Notes: generated by a model from the letters alone, not told the origin. Shown: positions 1 through 9,828, counted from the first letter of the stretch. The stretch is 64,000 bases of DNA from an uncultured Ruminobacter sp. (GCA_902776415.1 CACYPY010000005.1:1-64000); one strand, 5' to 3'. Program-made: numbers and translations.

Positions 1-12
1 AAGGAGATCAAT

Positions 13-519
13 ATGATCACAACATATGAAGAGCTGGAAAATACCCTCAGGGAAATCATGTTAAGCACAAAACCTAATAATATTGATGTTGTTTTTGATG
101 TTATTTCTGATAACGGCCATACCGAAGAGGAAATCCGTGAAATGGAAGAAATTATGGGCACTCCCCTTTTTAAGGACTACCGGGAGTTTGTGAAGCATTA
201 TCGTTCATTTGAAGTTCGGGGGGACTGCTACGTTCAGTACGATCTGAGAGACACGGCAGAAATGACCGTTATTCATCATAATAACAGCAAGGAGCTGGAT
301 CTTGATTTTCCTCAGGACTGCTACTGTATCGGCAGTTTCGAGACCGACCTTCCCATATTTATCCAAAGCAGCACCACCGGAATCGTATATTCCTGCAATG
401 CGCACAGACCCAAAGGCACCATGAAAAAAATTGCCGATAACTTCTGGGAATTTATGAATTCCGAAGTTGAATACTGGAGGAATTTTGCCGCAAATCAAAA
501 CGCCAAAGGCCTTCAGTAA
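13..519 (+). CDS. SMI1/KNR4 (SUKH) family protein
   Basis: A 168-residue soluble protein with no signal peptide or membrane segment. The segment EEEIREMEEIMG followed by FKDYREFVKHY fits the SUKH/SMI1-KNR4 opening, where an acidic helix precedes the 'LP..Y..FL' element; the middle is rich in beta-strand-forming residues and ends with a WEFM helix. In bacteria this family mostly supplies immunity proteins against contact-dependent or polymorphic toxins, but also stand-alone cytosolic proteins. The start has an AAGGAG ribosome-binding site at 1-6. No toxin gene is visible, although anything upstream lies outside the window. The immunity role is inference; the fold assignment rests on a few motifs. 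Confidence 0.6.
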   Translation: MITTYEELENTLREIMLSTKPNNIDVVFDVISDNGHTEEEIREMEEIMGTPLFKDYREFVKHYRSFEVRGDCYVQYDLRDTAEMTVIHHNNSKELDLDFPQDCYCIGSFETDLPIFIQSSTTGIVYSCNAHRPKGTMKKIADNFWEFMNSEVEYWRNFAANQNAKGLQ

Positions 520-1156
520 TCGAATGCAGTGGAAATGGAGATGAGGAGGAGGGGAACCCGAACGGTCCTCTGATTTAAAGATTAACGGGATAATCGACAT
601 TTTCTGTTTCCTGACAACCATGTAAGGTAAGTTTTCATAAAAGCCGTTACTGTTCTCCCCCTCAAAGCTCCTGCAAATGGTTAAAAAATGCACAGTGTTC
701 AAGATGCTGAATGATGCACTAATCTCACGAGGACGATCTCTGAGAGACCGTCCGTACAGGAGGTATAATTCTGCCAGTTATGTGGTTAGTAACTTTGTCC
801 AAACAACCATAAGATTAAAACCTCAATTATGTAAGCGAAGTCCCCTTCCCTTCTTTCTCTGTTCTTTTTTCTCTGTTCTTCTTTTTTTCCGGCCTCCCTT
901 CATCTCCTCCCGGTCATCCCGCTCCTCTGCCACGTCCGCTCTCCGCCCTTTTCTGCCGGAATCCGTGAGGCCGCGGACCTCCCGGTCTCCCAAATTGAAA
1001 TCCCTTTCCCGAAAAGCTATAATCGACATTGCGGATCCCCTGGTACCAGAGGCCTTCACCGGTTTTGAACCGTTTCCCGGTGTTCTCCGCCCGTCCCCCT
1101 TCCGCTGTCCGGAATCATTCCGGATGTCCCGGAACAAACAGAAAGAGATTTGAGGC
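520..1156. other. Intergenic region upstream of menF
   Basis: No convincing gene lies in this 637-bp gap; open frames here lack ribosome-binding sites and overlap low-complexity sequence. It holds a pyrimidine-rich tract at about 838-890, an isolated TATAAT at 764-769 without a good -35 element, and the menF promoter listed separately. Confidence 0.6.
995..1023 (+). promoter_or_regulatory. Sigma-70-type promoter of the menFDH operon
   Basis: TTGAAA at 995-1000, a 17-bp spacer and a perfect TATAAT at 1018-1023. Transcription would start near 1030, giving an untranslated leader of about 125 nt before menF. Confidence 0.7.
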
Positions 1157-2509
1157 ATGGATTCCTTTTTTCAAAGCCCGGAACCGGAGCCAACCGGCAT
1201 TTCCGGAGCAAACTCCACGGGAGACATGGAACTTTCACCGGAAGCCCTTCCCCGCATCATGCGAATTCTCCCGGGAGAGAGCCTCCGAAAATCTTTTCCG
1301 AAAAGAACCATTCGGGCCTTTTCGGCTCCCGGTGACGGACTCTTTCTGGGTTTCTTCCGTTCCCGGGATTCCGGAAGGAAGGAAAATGTCTCCGCTGTTA
1401 CCGACTCCCGGGAGTTTTATTTTGCGGAGGCGCCATTTTCCTGTCCGGCGGACATTTCCCTTTTCAGACCGGATATTCTTCTGGAGATTTCGGAATCCTC
1501 CGCCGCCTCCGTAAATCTCTCCTTTTCTCCGGAATGCCCGGGGCACCTCCGGGAGGAATTTCTGAAGGCCCTCCGGGAAGAACCGGAATTTCCGGAATCC
1601 GGAAATCCGCTCCGTTCCGGCAGTCTTTTAATGACCCCGGACTACCCGACATTCCGGGATATTGTTTTCCGGGCCCGGGATAACATGCGAAACACCGATC
1701 TTCGAAAGATCGTGATCTCCAGAAAGGCTGAGATCATCCTTCAGGAGCCTGCCGATGTCTCCGGCATTTTCAGGAAACTTCTCACAAAACAGCTCCGAAA
1801 GCCCCCGGTGTCCCGGGAATCCTATTTCTACTCCATGCTGTCGGGACAGGACGACTCCCTGTTTTTTTCCCTCACTCCGGAAACCCTCATAAAAGCCGCA
1901 GGACGCGAAATCCGCACCGAGGCCCTGGCGGGATCCTGTCCTCCCGGACGGGGGCAGGAGCTTCTCCGGGACGGCAAGAACCTTCTGGAAAACAGCATTG
2001 TAGCAAAGGAAATAGAAGCTGAACTCCGGGAATGCACCGTCTCTCTCCGTACAGAATCCCTGACCCTGAAGCGTCTCGGCTACATTGAGCACCTGAAGAC
2101 CCCGATCTCAGGCATTCTCAGGGAGGGCATCTCCCCCCTGGATGTTTCCCGTCGGCTCCATCCCACCCCGGCGGTACTGGGTTTTCCCCGGGAGGAGGCA
2201 CTCCGGTTTCTTTCAGAGGAGGGGATCTTCCCGGAATCTCTGTACGGCGGACTCGGCGGGGTTCTGAAAAGGGATGGTCCGGATAACTCCGGAGATTCAC
2301 TTAATCTGGCCGTGCTGCTCCGCCCGGCCCTGGCGGAGTCCCGGAGAATCACTCTTTACGGAGGCGCCGGAATTCTCCCGGAGTCGCTTCCCGAAAGCGA
2401 ATGGCGGGAAACCGGGATTAAAATGCAGGCAGCCCTGAACGCTCTCGATCTTCCGAAGGATCTCCCGGAGCGGATTGCCGCACTCCCGTCCGTATTCTCC
2501 GCCTGCTGA
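1157..2509 (+). CDS. menF: Isochorismate synthase MenF
   Basis: Converts chorismate to isochorismate, the committed step of menaquinone synthesis, in the cytosol with Mg2+. The C-terminal chorismate-binding domain (roughly residues 180-440) has the family signatures: HPTPAVLG around residue 335 and LYGGAGILPESLPESEW around residue 400, where the GAGI and E-W elements line the active site. The 450-residue length is close to E. coli MenF (431); the N-terminal part is proline- and serine-rich and poorly conserved, so the exact start is uncertain. The chosen ATG has AAAGAGA upstream. It is followed by menD after 16 bp and is first gene of the operon. Confidence 0.93.
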   Translation: MDSFFQSPEPEPTGISGANSTGDMELSPEALPRIMRILPGESLRKSFPKRTIRAFSAPGDGLFLGFFRSRDSGRKENVSAVTDSREFYFAEAPFSCPADISLFRPDILLEISESSAASVNLSFSPECPGHLREEFLKALREEPEFPESGNPLRSGSLLMTPDYPTFRDIVFRARDNMRNTDLRKIVISRKAEIILQEPADVSGIFRKLLTKQLRKPPVSRESYFYSMLSGQDDSLFFSLTPETLIKAAGREIRTEALAGSCPPGRGQELLRDGKNLLENSIVAKEIEAELRECTVSLRTESLTLKRLGYIEHLKTPISGILREGISPLDVSRRLHPTPAVLGFPREEALRFLSEEGIFPESLYGGLGGVLKRDGPDNSGDSLNLAVLLRPALAESRRITLYGGAGILPESLPESEWRETGIKMQAALNALDLPKDLPERIAALPSVFSAC

Positions 2510-2525
2510 ACACGAGGTTATTGCC

Positions 2526-4319
2526 ATGCCTGACAGCATTCTTACCGCCTTCTGCATTCTTTCCCTGCTTTCCGACTGTGATGTGCAGGATATCTGCATT
2601 GCTCCGGGATCCCGGAATGCTCCCTTTGCCCTCCTTCGGGAACGCTTTCCAACGCTGCGCTGGCACGTGCATTTCGATGAAAGAGATCTGGGCTTTCTGG
2701 CACTGGGAATGGCACTGGGAAACCGAAAACCGGTGGCGGTAATCACCACCTCCGGAACTGCCGCCGGGAACCTTCTGCCTGCGGTTATGGAGTCCAGAAA
2801 CAGTCATATTCCCCTGATCCTGATAACTGCCGACCGGCCGTGGGAGCTTCTGGAAACCGGATCCAACCAGACCTGTGAACAGGATCGGCTCTACGGCAGC
2901 TATGCCAGATTCATGCATGTGCCGGTGCTTTCCGACGCCACCCTGACTGCCGCCGCCCGCCGGAAAATTCTTACCGCTCTTTCCGAAGCCGCATTCTCCG
3001 GAATTCCGCTGCACCTGAACGTTGAACTCCGGGAACCGCTTTACGGGGATATTAGGCGTCCGGAGGAAGATGAGGATCCCTTCACCGCACTGAAAGGCTT
3101 CCCTGCCGACGGGGAAATTCCGGGGTTCAGAAAACGGAGCGACTTCCCGGATATTTTTCCCGGTGCTCCTTTTGCAGCAAAACTCCGGGAATTTTTCAGC
3201 GGGGACGGAAAAACCCTGGTGGCAGCTGGAGCGATACACCCGGATGACGCGGAAATCCTGGCGGATTTTCTCGGCTGCTCCGGCTGTCCGGTGCTTGCCG
3301 ACATCCAAAGCAATCTCCGGGGCCGGCAGTCCGTTCTTCCTCCCTTCGATATCCTGACCGTCCGGAGCCCCGGGCTTACCGAAAGACTCCGGGAGTTTCC
3401 GCGCATGGCCGTCATCGGCGGCCGCTTCATCTCGAAAAAGATCCTGGCCTTTATCAGGGATTTTCCGGGAGAAGTGATTTTCATAACCGCATACGGGGAC
3501 GGCATCAATGCCACCAGCCGTCCGGGACTTACAGTCCGGATAACACCGCGGGCTCTCACGCAAATGTTCCCCGAGTTCTCCTCCGGACATTCCCCCGATT
3601 ATTCCCCGGTCTCGACTCCGGCATACCCGGATCAAAATATTGCCGCCGCTGCAAAGGAAATCGCGGAGGAAATGGCAGAGGAAATGGCAGAAAAGACGCT
3701 CCCGGAAAATTTGTCCGAAGAAGCCCGGCTTACCGAGATTTCCGCAACCGCCATTTTGTCCCGGATTAATACACCGCTTCTGGTCGGAAACAGTCTCCCG
3801 GCCCGGCTGGCGGACTGCCTCCTCTTTCCGCAAAACAGCATGCGCATCTTTTCCCTGCGCGGAGTATCGGGAATCGACGGACTTATTGCCGCTGCCGCAG
3901 GACTTTCCCGGACATCTCCGGATTCCGGAATCACGGCAGTAATCGGAGACATGAGTGCCCTCTACGGACTTACCGGCATCGCCCTCCTTAAGAAGTACCG
4001 GGTTCGGCTTATTATCTTCAATAACAACGGCGGCAACATCTTTATGAAATTCCCGATAAACTCCCCTGCTGTCCGAAACGACCTTTTTGTAAATCCCCAG
4101 AATACGGATTTTTCCCGTGCGGCCGCCATGTTCGGGATTCCCTGGCGCCGGGTAACCCGGATTCGGGAACTCCGGGAGATCCTGAAAACTCCGGTCGGGA
4201 GCGACCATTCCGGGGACAAGCCTGCCGGGGAAATCATTGAAATTCCGTTTCCGCAGGGAGAAGGTCTGGATCTGCTCCAAAAACTTATTGCCCCGAAAAC
4301 AGAGACCGGAAAACAATGA
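2526..4319 (+). CDS. menD: SEPHCHC synthase MenD (thiamine-diphosphate dependent)
   Basis: Joins isochorismate with the succinyl semialdehyde unit from 2-oxoglutarate to give SEPHCHC. The N-terminus reads DICIAPGSRNAPF at about residues 20-32, the MenD signature that includes substrate-binding Ser/Arg. The C-terminal ThDP domain has GDMSALYGL near residue 473 and NNNGGNIF near 500, the GDG...NN-type cofactor motif. The frame stays open from 2475, but ATG 2526 has GAGG eight bases upstream and places the motif where other MenD proteins have it, giving 597 residues (E. coli 556). Its stop overlaps the menH start by four bases, so translation is probably coupled. Confidence 0.95.
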   Translation: MPDSILTAFCILSLLSDCDVQDICIAPGSRNAPFALLRERFPTLRWHVHFDERDLGFLALGMALGNRKPVAVITTSGTAAGNLLPAVMESRNSHIPLILITADRPWELLETGSNQTCEQDRLYGSYARFMHVPVLSDATLTAAARRKILTALSEAAFSGIPLHLNVELREPLYGDIRRPEEDEDPFTALKGFPADGEIPGFRKRSDFPDIFPGAPFAAKLREFFSGDGKTLVAAGAIHPDDAEILADFLGCSGCPVLADIQSNLRGRQSVLPPFDILTVRSPGLTERLREFPRMAVIGGRFISKKILAFIRDFPGEVIFITAYGDGINATSRPGLTVRITPRALTQMFPEFSSGHSPDYSPVSTPAYPDQNIAAAAKEIAEEMAEEMAEKTLPENLSEEARLTEISATAILSRINTPLLVGNSLPARLADCLLFPQNSMRIFSLRGVSGIDGLIAAAAGLSRTSPDSGITAVIGDMSALYGLTGIALLKKYRVRLIIFNNNGGNIFMKFPINSPAVRNDLFVNPQNTDFSRAAAMFGIPWRRVTRIRELREILKTPVGSDHSGDKPAGEIIEIPFPQGEGLDLLQKLIAPKTETGKQ

Positions 4320-5134
4320 ACAGAGACAGTGCTTCTTCCCGGGAGACCGCGGTAATCTTCCTGGCCGGTTTTCTGGGAGTGCCCGGCGAATTTGACGCGG
4401 TCAGGAAACGGCTTCCCGTGCCATCCCTGGAAATTCTCCCCGAGGCTCTCCTGCCCGGAACGCCGCCGGACAGGGGCTCCCACCCCCCGGACTTCTGTTT
4501 TCGGGAGGCCCGGCGGAAGCTCCGGGAAATCATCGGTGGCTGCGGCTTCCCCCGGGTATGCGTCTATGGCTACTCCCTGGGCGGACGCCTGGCTCTTTAT
4601 GCTCTTTTCGGGGAAACTCCGGACGGAGGCATTCCCGATCCCCGGGAATTCCGGAAGGACTGGCCGAATGTCACCTCTCTTGTTCTGGAAAGCGCCGGAA
4701 CAGGAATCCGGGATCCTGAAGAAAGATCCCGCCGCTATCTTCATGACGCGGAGCTGGCCCGGAAATTCGAGAGAGATTTTTCTCCGGAGCTTCTGGATCT
4801 CTGGTACCGGCAGCCGGTGTTTGCCGGGCTCTCCCCCGCACTCAGGGAAAACCTGCTCCGAAAACGCCGGAATCTTCAGGGATCCATAGCCGCATCAGTG
4901 CTTCTGGGATTCAGCACGGGAGTCATGCCCTGGCTTCTTCCGGCCCTTTCACGGCCCCCCGTTCCGGTGCTGCTTCTCTCCGGAGACCGGGATCCGAAAT
5001 ACACAGCGCTCTTTCAGAGTATTCGGAGTCCCGGTATCACTCATGTCACGGTTTCCGGAGCCGGACACAACATTCATGACGAGCTTCCGGAAAAGATCGC
5101 CGCCCTGATTCCGGACTTTTTTTCCGGTATCTGA
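4316..5134 (+). CDS. menH: SHCHC synthase MenH (alpha/beta hydrolase fold)
   Basis: Eliminates pyruvate from SEPHCHC to form SHCHC. The 272-residue protein shows an alpha/beta-hydrolase triad: nucleophile Ser in GYSLGG near residue 86, Asp in SGDRDP near 223 and His in GAGHN near 249. Overlap with menD by ATGA supports both the start and the assignment. By fold alone it could be a generic hydrolase, so operon position is a major part of the argument. Confidence 0.88.
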   Translation: MNRDSASSRETAVIFLAGFLGVPGEFDAVRKRLPVPSLEILPEALLPGTPPDRGSHPPDFCFREARRKLREIIGGCGFPRVCVYGYSLGGRLALYALFGETPDGGIPDPREFRKDWPNVTSLVLESAGTGIRDPEERSRRYLHDAELARKFERDFSPELLDLWYRQPVFAGLSPALRENLLRKRRNLQGSIAASVLLGFSTGVMPWLLPALSRPPVPVLLLSGDRDPKYTALFQSIRSPGITHVTVSGAGHNIHDELPEKIAALIPDFFSGI

Positions 5135-5222
5135 CCTTCCTTCGGGCTTCCCTGTTGATCTCCATGGCCGGATTCCCGCTGAAGGGGGCCGGAGATGTCT
5201 CCGGAGTTTCCGGGGACAGGAG

Positions 5223-5228
5223 TATAAT
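5223..5228 (+). promoter_or_regulatory. Possible -10 element upstream of menB
   Basis: A perfect TATAAT 42 bases before the menB ATG, in the 135-bp gap after menH. No good -35 hexamer lies 16-18 bases upstream, so any promoter would be weak or activator-dependent. Confidence 0.35.
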
Positions 5229-5269
5229 AGCGGGTATCACCTAAGCTCTCAGCATTGAAGGAATATACC

Positions 5270-6130
5270 ATGCTTAAAGAAGATCCCTCTCTTTACGCCC
5301 CGGTCGAATGGCAGGACCTGACCCGGGAAATGAATTTTACCGACATTCTTTACCACAAGACTCCGGACGGCATCGCCAAAATAACCATTAACCGTCCCGA
5401 GGTGCGCAACGCCTTCCGCCCCAGGACTGTCATGGAAATGGAAGAGGCTCTTCGGGATGCCCGCTTTGATCCCAAAACAGGCACGGTAATCTTCACCGGG
5501 GCCGGTGATCTGGCCTTCTGCTCCGGCGGCGACCAGAAGGTGCGGGGAGATTACGGCGGATATCAGGACGAATCCGGAGTGCATCATCTGAACGTCCTGG
5601 ATCTCCAGCGCCAGATCCGCACCTGTCCCAAGCCGGTAATCGCCATGGTGGCCGGATATGCCATCGGGGGCGGCCATGTGCTGCATCTCGTATGCGACCT
5701 CACCATTGCCGCCGACAATGCGGTATTCGGACAGACCGGCCCTCGGGTGGGATCCTTTGACGGCGGCTTCGGAGCCTCCTACATGGCCCGGATCGTGGGA
5801 CAGAAGAAAGCCCGCGAAATCTGGTTCCTGTGCCGGCAGTACAATGCCGCCGAAGCTCTGGAAATGGGACTGGTGAATACCGTGGTTCCCCTGAAGGACC
5901 TGGAAAAGGAAACCGTAAGATGGTGCCGCGAAATACTCCGAAACAGCCCAATAGCCCTGAGATGCATGAAGGCGGCTCTCAATGCGGACTGCGACGGTCA
6001 GACCGGACTTCAGGAGCTGGCCGGAGACGCCACCATGCTTTTCTACATGACCGAGGAGGGACAGGAGGGCCGGAACGCCTTTAACGAAAAGCGCCGCCCG
6101 GACTTCTCCCGCTTTGTCAGAAATCCCTGA
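5270..6130 (+). CDS. menB: 1,4-dihydroxy-2-naphthoyl-CoA synthase MenB
   Basis: Crotonase-family enzyme that cyclises o-succinylbenzoyl-CoA to DHNA-CoA. It shows [14 protein letters not shown] near residue 45, the [11 protein letters not shown] oxyanion-hole segment near 85, and [11 protein letters not shown] near 155, characteristic of MenB rather than general enoyl-CoA hydratases. A TTG at 5255 keeps the frame open, but ATG 5270 follows GAAGGA at the right distance and gives 286 residues, essentially the E. coli length of 285. It is followed closely by menC. Confidence 0.96.
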   Translation: MLKEDPSLYAPVEWQDLTREMNFTDILYHKTPDGIAKITINRPEVRNAFRPRTVMEMEEALRDARFDPKTGTVIFTGAGDLAFCSGGDQKVRGDYGGYQDESGVHHLNVLDLQRQIRTCPKPVIAMVAGYAIGGGHVLHLVCDLTIAADNAVFGQTGPRVGSFDGGFGASYMARIVGQKKAREIWFLCRQYNAAEALEMGLVNTVVPLKDLEKETVRWCREILRNSPIALRCMKAALNADCDGQTGLQELAGDATMLFYMTEEGQEGRNAFNEKRRPDFSRFVRNP

Positions 6131-6142
6131 TACGATTCTCTC

Positions 6143-7093
6143 ATGAAAATCCGCCGTATCCTGAAATACCGGATTCCTCTGGATCCCCCGCTCCTCCAGA
6201 ACGGCTTCGAAATCCGGGAGCGCCGGGGCTGTATCCTGATATCCGAATCCGGAGATCCGGGAGAATTTGCCCCGCTTCCCGGGTTTTCCCCATCCCGGGA
6301 AGCGGATATCCTCCGGGATCTCGGAATTTTCCGTTCCTGCCGGGATTCCGGGACGGATATTCCGGAGCCCGATTTAAAAACCCCCGAGGCCCGATTTGCC
6401 GCGGCCATGCTGAACACCCCCCTGAACACCCTTCCCGAAAAGCCTCCGGTACGGAGTCTTTTCGGGAATCCTGACGCAGTTTTGGCCGCACTGCCGAAAC
6501 TCCTGGACAGTATTTCCGAAGAAGCCCGGCTGTTCCCGGGAAAAATCTCCGGCATTAAAATAAAGGCCGGAATTTTCCCCGAAACCAGTGAGATTGCCCT
6601 GATCCGGGAGATCATCGGGGCGTGCGAAGCCCGTAGGCTCCGGGGACAGATCCTGATAAACCCGGACGGCAACAAAAGCCTTTCCCCCGAAACCGCCCGG
6701 CGCTATATAGCCGCCCTGGGGGGGTATCTGGGGTACTTCGAGGATCCGACGGCATCCCTGAACGACTGTCTGGGTCTCGGAGTTCCCGTCGGTTTCGACA
6801 TGCTGTGGCCGGAATTTTTCGCGAAATTCAGGGACTCTGATATCCCGGGAGAAATCCGGAAACACCGGGCGGTTCCGGTAATAAAGCCGGCGCTGACTCC
6901 AGGCTTTATGAAGCTCGGGAATCTCAGGCCGGTACTGTCCTCCGCCTTTGAAAGTCCCCCGGGCATCAGCTGGATCCGGAGACTGGCAACGTTCCTCGAT
7001 ACCGAATCGGGAACCGATACCCTGAAATACTTTCCCCCCGGAGCCCGGGAAAGCGAAACCTTTATCCGGGACTTCACGGAGGAACTGGAATGA
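6143..7093 (+). CDS. menC: o-Succinylbenzoate synthase MenC
   Basis: Enolase-superfamily dehydratase that turns SHCHC into o-succinylbenzoate. Visible elements are the K-x-K motif in GIKIKAGIF near residue 135, the first metal ligand in NPDGNKS near 173, EDP near 198, GFDMLW near 218 and the second catalytic lysine in VIKPAL near 245. The length of 316 residues matches E. coli MenC (320). It starts 12 bases after menB, and its stop overlaps the menE ATG by four bases. Confidence 0.93.
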   Translation: MKIRRILKYRIPLDPPLLQNGFEIRERRGCILISESGDPGEFAPLPGFSPSREADILRDLGIFRSCRDSGTDIPEPDLKTPEARFAAAMLNTPLNTLPEKPPVRSLFGNPDAVLAALPKLLDSISEEARLFPGKISGIKIKAGIFPETSEIALIREIIGACEARRLRGQILINPDGNKSLSPETARRYIAALGGYLGYFEDPTASLNDCLGLGVPVGFDMLWPEFFAKFRDSDIPGEIRKHRAVPVIKPALTPGFMKLGNLRPVLSSAFESPPGISWIRRLATFLDTESGTDTLKYFPPGARESETFIRDFTEELE

Positions 7094-8676
7094 ACGATGC
7101 GGACAGAATGAACGGACAGAATGGAATAGACGGGAATAACGTGATAAACGAAAAAGCCGTGTTTTCCGGGGATCTCCCAGCCCGGACTGCCGCAGCCGGG
7201 GGCATAATCTCCTTAAGAAAGCGGGCGGTGCTCACCCCGAATCTCCCGGCGCTCATCACCGCCTCCGGAATTCTGTCCTGGAGGGATCTTATGATGGAAG
7301 CAGCCCGGTTTCAGACCTTCATCCGGGAAATCCCCGAACGTACGCTCATCATGACCGCCCGGGCGGATCCGGACTATCTGGCGGCCTTTGTCGCCGCCGT
7401 GCATCTTGGCAAAATCGTGCTCCCCTGTTCTCCCCGGGAATGCCCGGTCCGGCTCAGGGAACTCTCGGAATTCGTATCGGGAAGGATTCTGGAGCCCGGA
7501 CACCTGGCGGAAATCCTGCCGCCCCGGGACATCGCCGGGGAATTTCAGGATACCGTTTCGGAATACGCTCCGGACACCCCGGTCAACTGTCTAATGAGTT
7601 CCGGATCCACCGGAAATCCGAAGCTCATTGTCCATACCCTGAAAAACCATCAAACGAGTGCCGTAAACGCCGTCTGGGCTCTTTCCCTGGAAAACGGGGA
7701 TCGCTACGCCCTGAGCCTCCCCCTTAATCATGCCGGCGGGCAGGCGGTAATTTTCCGGGCTATTCAGTCGGGATGCGCCATGACGGTTCCCGAAAAGGAG
7801 CTTGCGCTCCCGGACGGTATCGCCAGATACGGTATTACCGCCATCTCACTGGTACCGACTCAGCTGGTGCGGCTTATTGATGCCGGAAATCAGGATCCGA
7901 AAGCCGCCCGGGAAAAGCTGAGAACCCTGAAATGGATTTTGGCCGGCGGAGCGCCCCTGGCTCCGGAAACGGTGCGGGAGTTCCGGAGCCTTTATCCCGG
8001 AGTGCGCCTCCTGGTATCCTACGCCATGACCGAAACGGCCTCCCTGGCCTTTCTGGGGGAGCTCCGGGGAACTGCCGCCGACTATTCCGGCGTTCCCCTT
8101 CCGGGCTGGAACTTCCGGATTTCGAATGAGGTTACGGGAGAACAGCCGGGGACAGGGGAGGTGCTGATCCGGGGGCCGTCCCTGACTCCGGGATATCTCG
8201 GCGCCGGAGGCCACATTGTCCCCCTGCCCCTCCGGGACGGCCGGTTTGCCACCGGGGATCTGGGGACTAAAACTCCGACAGGCCTGAAAATACTGGGACG
8301 ACGGGACAATATGTTTATTTCCGGGGGAGAAAATATTGTTCCGGAAGGCATTGAACGTGAGCTTCTCCGTATCCCGGGGATCCGGGAGGCGGTCGTGGCC
8401 CCGCTGCCGGATCGGGAATGGGGGTCAGTCATTGCCGCCGTGGTGAAAACGGACTCCGAAATGCCCGGAAGTCCCCGGTCCCGGGGCAGGGAATTTTCTC
8501 CGGAAACCCGGGAATACTTCAAAAAAGAGGCGGAAAAGCTTCTGGATCGCATCCGGATCCCGAAAATCTGGCTTCCCTGGAATCCGGAATGGGATCAGGG
8601 AATGAAAATAAAGAGAACTCTGGTGGCGGAATATGTGAAGAAGTCCTGCCGGAGGAAAGAAAAAACCGGGGAATGA
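7090..8676 (+). CDS. menE: o-Succinylbenzoate-CoA ligase MenE
   Basis: ATP-dependent acyl-CoA ligase of the ANL superfamily that activates o-succinylbenzoate for MenB. The ATP-binding loop MSSGSTGNPK lies near residue 168, the adenylate motif YAMTETASL near 308, and the hinge/C-terminal segment with GDLG and GRRDNMFISGGEN around 390-415. The length of 528 residues is somewhat above E. coli (451), through a longer N-terminus and a proline- and arginine-rich insertion near residue 460. It ends the men block; sfsA is convergent downstream. Confidence 0.93.
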   Translation: MNDADRMNGQNGIDGNNVINEKAVFSGDLPARTAAAGGIISLRKRAVLTPNLPALITASGILSWRDLMMEAARFQTFIREIPERTLIMTARADPDYLAAFVAAVHLGKIVLPCSPRECPVRLRELSEFVSGRILEPGHLAEILPPRDIAGEFQDTVSEYAPDTPVNCLMSSGSTGNPKLIVHTLKNHQTSAVNAVWALSLENGDRYALSLPLNHAGGQAVIFRAIQSGCAMTVPEKELALPDGIARYGITAISLVPTQLVRLIDAGNQDPKAAREKLRTLKWILAGGAPLAPETVREFRSLYPGVRLLVSYAMTETASLAFLGELRGTAADYSGVPLPGWNFRISNEVTGEQPGTGEVLIRGPSLTPGYLGAGGHIVPLPLRDGRFATGDLGTKTPTGLKILGRRDNMFISGGENIVPEGIERELLRIPGIREAVVAPLPDREWGSVIAAVVKTDSEMPGSPRSRGREFSPETREYFKKEAEKLLDRIRIPKIWLPWNPEWDQGMKIKRTLVAEYVKKSCRRKEKTGE

Positions 8677-8754
8677 CCGGGGTCAGTAACAAACAGAAAC
8701 CGGAAAACACATCCTGAGCAAAGACATTACCAGACCGCTGTCTGCCTCGGCACC

Positions 8755-9423
8755 TCAGAACTCCCCGGAAGCTCCGATGCAGGTCAGGGAATCCGGGGTT
8801 ACCTGACACCGGAGAAAGGCAATGCGCACCCCCGCCCTTTCGGCATCCTCCCAGGCTCTGGCAAATTCCGGGTGTGTCTCCCCGTCGGGACGCACCTCCG
8901 TAACGCCGTTAATCTGAATCACAAAAAGGAGCGTGGCATCGTAGCCGCTCTCCCGGGCTCTGATAAGCTCCCGGATATGACGCACCCCGCGGTCGGTGGG
9001 GGCATCGGGGAAATAGCCTATGCCGTCCTTCTCCAGGGTGCAGCCCTTGACCTCCATAAGATAGTTCCGCTCCCCCCGGCGCATGAAGAAATCCAGCCGG
9101 GACTTCCCGAAGGAATATTCCGGCCTGACCTCGTCAAACCCCCGGGAAACCAGCCACTCACCGGCCACCAGGTTCGGAGCCTGACTGTCCATGTTAATCA
9201 TGAGACGTTCATCCCGGAACACACTTACAAGATCCCAGGAGGTTTTTCTTAACGGCGCCTCGGATCTGACAAGATACACCCGGGCTCCGGGAACCAGGAG
9301 CTCCCGGCAGCGTCCGGTATTCTTGACATGCACATCCACAGGATTCCCGTCAATTTCCACCCGGGCCGCAAAACGGTTCAGCCTGGTAATAAATCGGGCT
9401 TCCTGAATATCAGGATACTTCAT
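8755..9423 (-). CDS. sfsA: SfsA family protein (sugar fermentation stimulation protein A)
   Basis: A 222-residue cytosolic protein. The N-terminal part has the SfsA OB-like region with VHVKNTGRCRELL and later ERNYLMEVKGCTLEKDG, the PD-(D/E)XK-like acidic/lysine signature conserved in the family, followed by FPDAPTDRGVRHIREL. The family is named for its effect on maltose metabolism in E. coli and has been described as nucleic-acid binding; its biochemical role remains unsettled. It lies downstream of the glutaredoxin-like gene, with a terminator between them. Confidence 0.93.
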   Translation of the reverse strand: MKYPDIQEARFITRLNRFAARVEIDGNPVDVHVKNTGRCRELLVPGARVYLVRSEAPLRKTSWDLVSVFRDERLMINMDSQAPNLVAGEWLVSRGFDEVRPEYSFGKSRLDFFMRRGERNYLMEVKGCTLEKDGIGYFPDAPTDRGVRHIRELIRARESGYDATLLFVIQINGVTEVRPDGETHPEFARAWEDAERAGVRIAFLRCQVTPDSLTCIGASGEF

Positions 9424-9465
9424 ATTGCCTGACCTGCCACAAATACTCGCTATCAGAGAAATAAC

Positions 9466-9488
9466 AAAAAACGCCCCGGAACGCCGGG
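9466..9488 (-). terminator. Intrinsic terminator after the glutaredoxin-like gene
   Basis: Read on the minus strand, a CCCGG-CGTT-CCGGG hairpin is followed by GCGTTTTTT. It sits 17 bases beyond the stop codon of the upstream minus-strand gene. Confidence 0.7.
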
Positions 9489-9504
9489 TTAAACCTCGGA
9501 GGTT

Positions 9505-9828
9505 TCAGCAACCGCTCCCGTCAATGCTGCAGGCCGGACCGGAAACGGAAACCTCGGTTACCTTCCAGCCCTGCTCCCGGAAATACTCCCGCCAGTCCAG
9601 CCGGGGCGTGCCGTCCTCGGTGACTATGCAGGGGATACCGATCTCCCCGTTTTTCCTGGCTGCATCAAACGCCGGAGAGGCATCGCGGATCGCCATGAAC
9701 TCGTGAAGATCCTGAAGCTGGCTGATATCATGGCCCTCAAAGGGTACCCGGCCCTCATTGGCCATAATGCTGGCCCTGAGAGATGCACAGTCGGGACACC
9801 GGGGATGTCCGAAAATTCTGATGGTCAT
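9505..9828 (-). CDS. Glutaredoxin/thioredoxin-like small protein
   Basis: A 107-residue protein opening with MTIRIFGHPRCPDCASLR: a beta strand followed by a CPDC redox motif at residues 11-14, the classical glutaredoxin position. A cis-proline candidate lies in GIGIPCIVTEDG-like sequence near residue 68. It ends with two further cysteines in GPACSIDGSGC, unusual for glutaredoxins and possibly a metal- or disulfide-bearing tail. The frame is open from 9924, but ATG 9828 has AGGAG six bases upstream. Substrate unknown. Confidence 0.8.
   Translation of the reverse strand: MTIRIFGHPRCPDCASLRASIMANEGRVPFEGHDISQLQDLHEFMAIRDASPAFDAARKNGEIGIPCIVTEDGTPRLDWREYFREQGWKVTEVSVSGPACSIDGSGC

Noticed and set aside
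838-890. Pyrimidine-rich tract as a structural (triplex) or regulatory element
   Set aside because: Simple low complexity in a GC/CT-rich spacer; no mirror symmetry that would support a triplex and no associated gene.
2418-4316. A 632-codon open frame on the minus strand across menD
   Set aside because: It is a shadow of menD produced by GC-rich codon periodicity; no ribosome-binding site, no family motif, and it covers the conserved menD frame completely.
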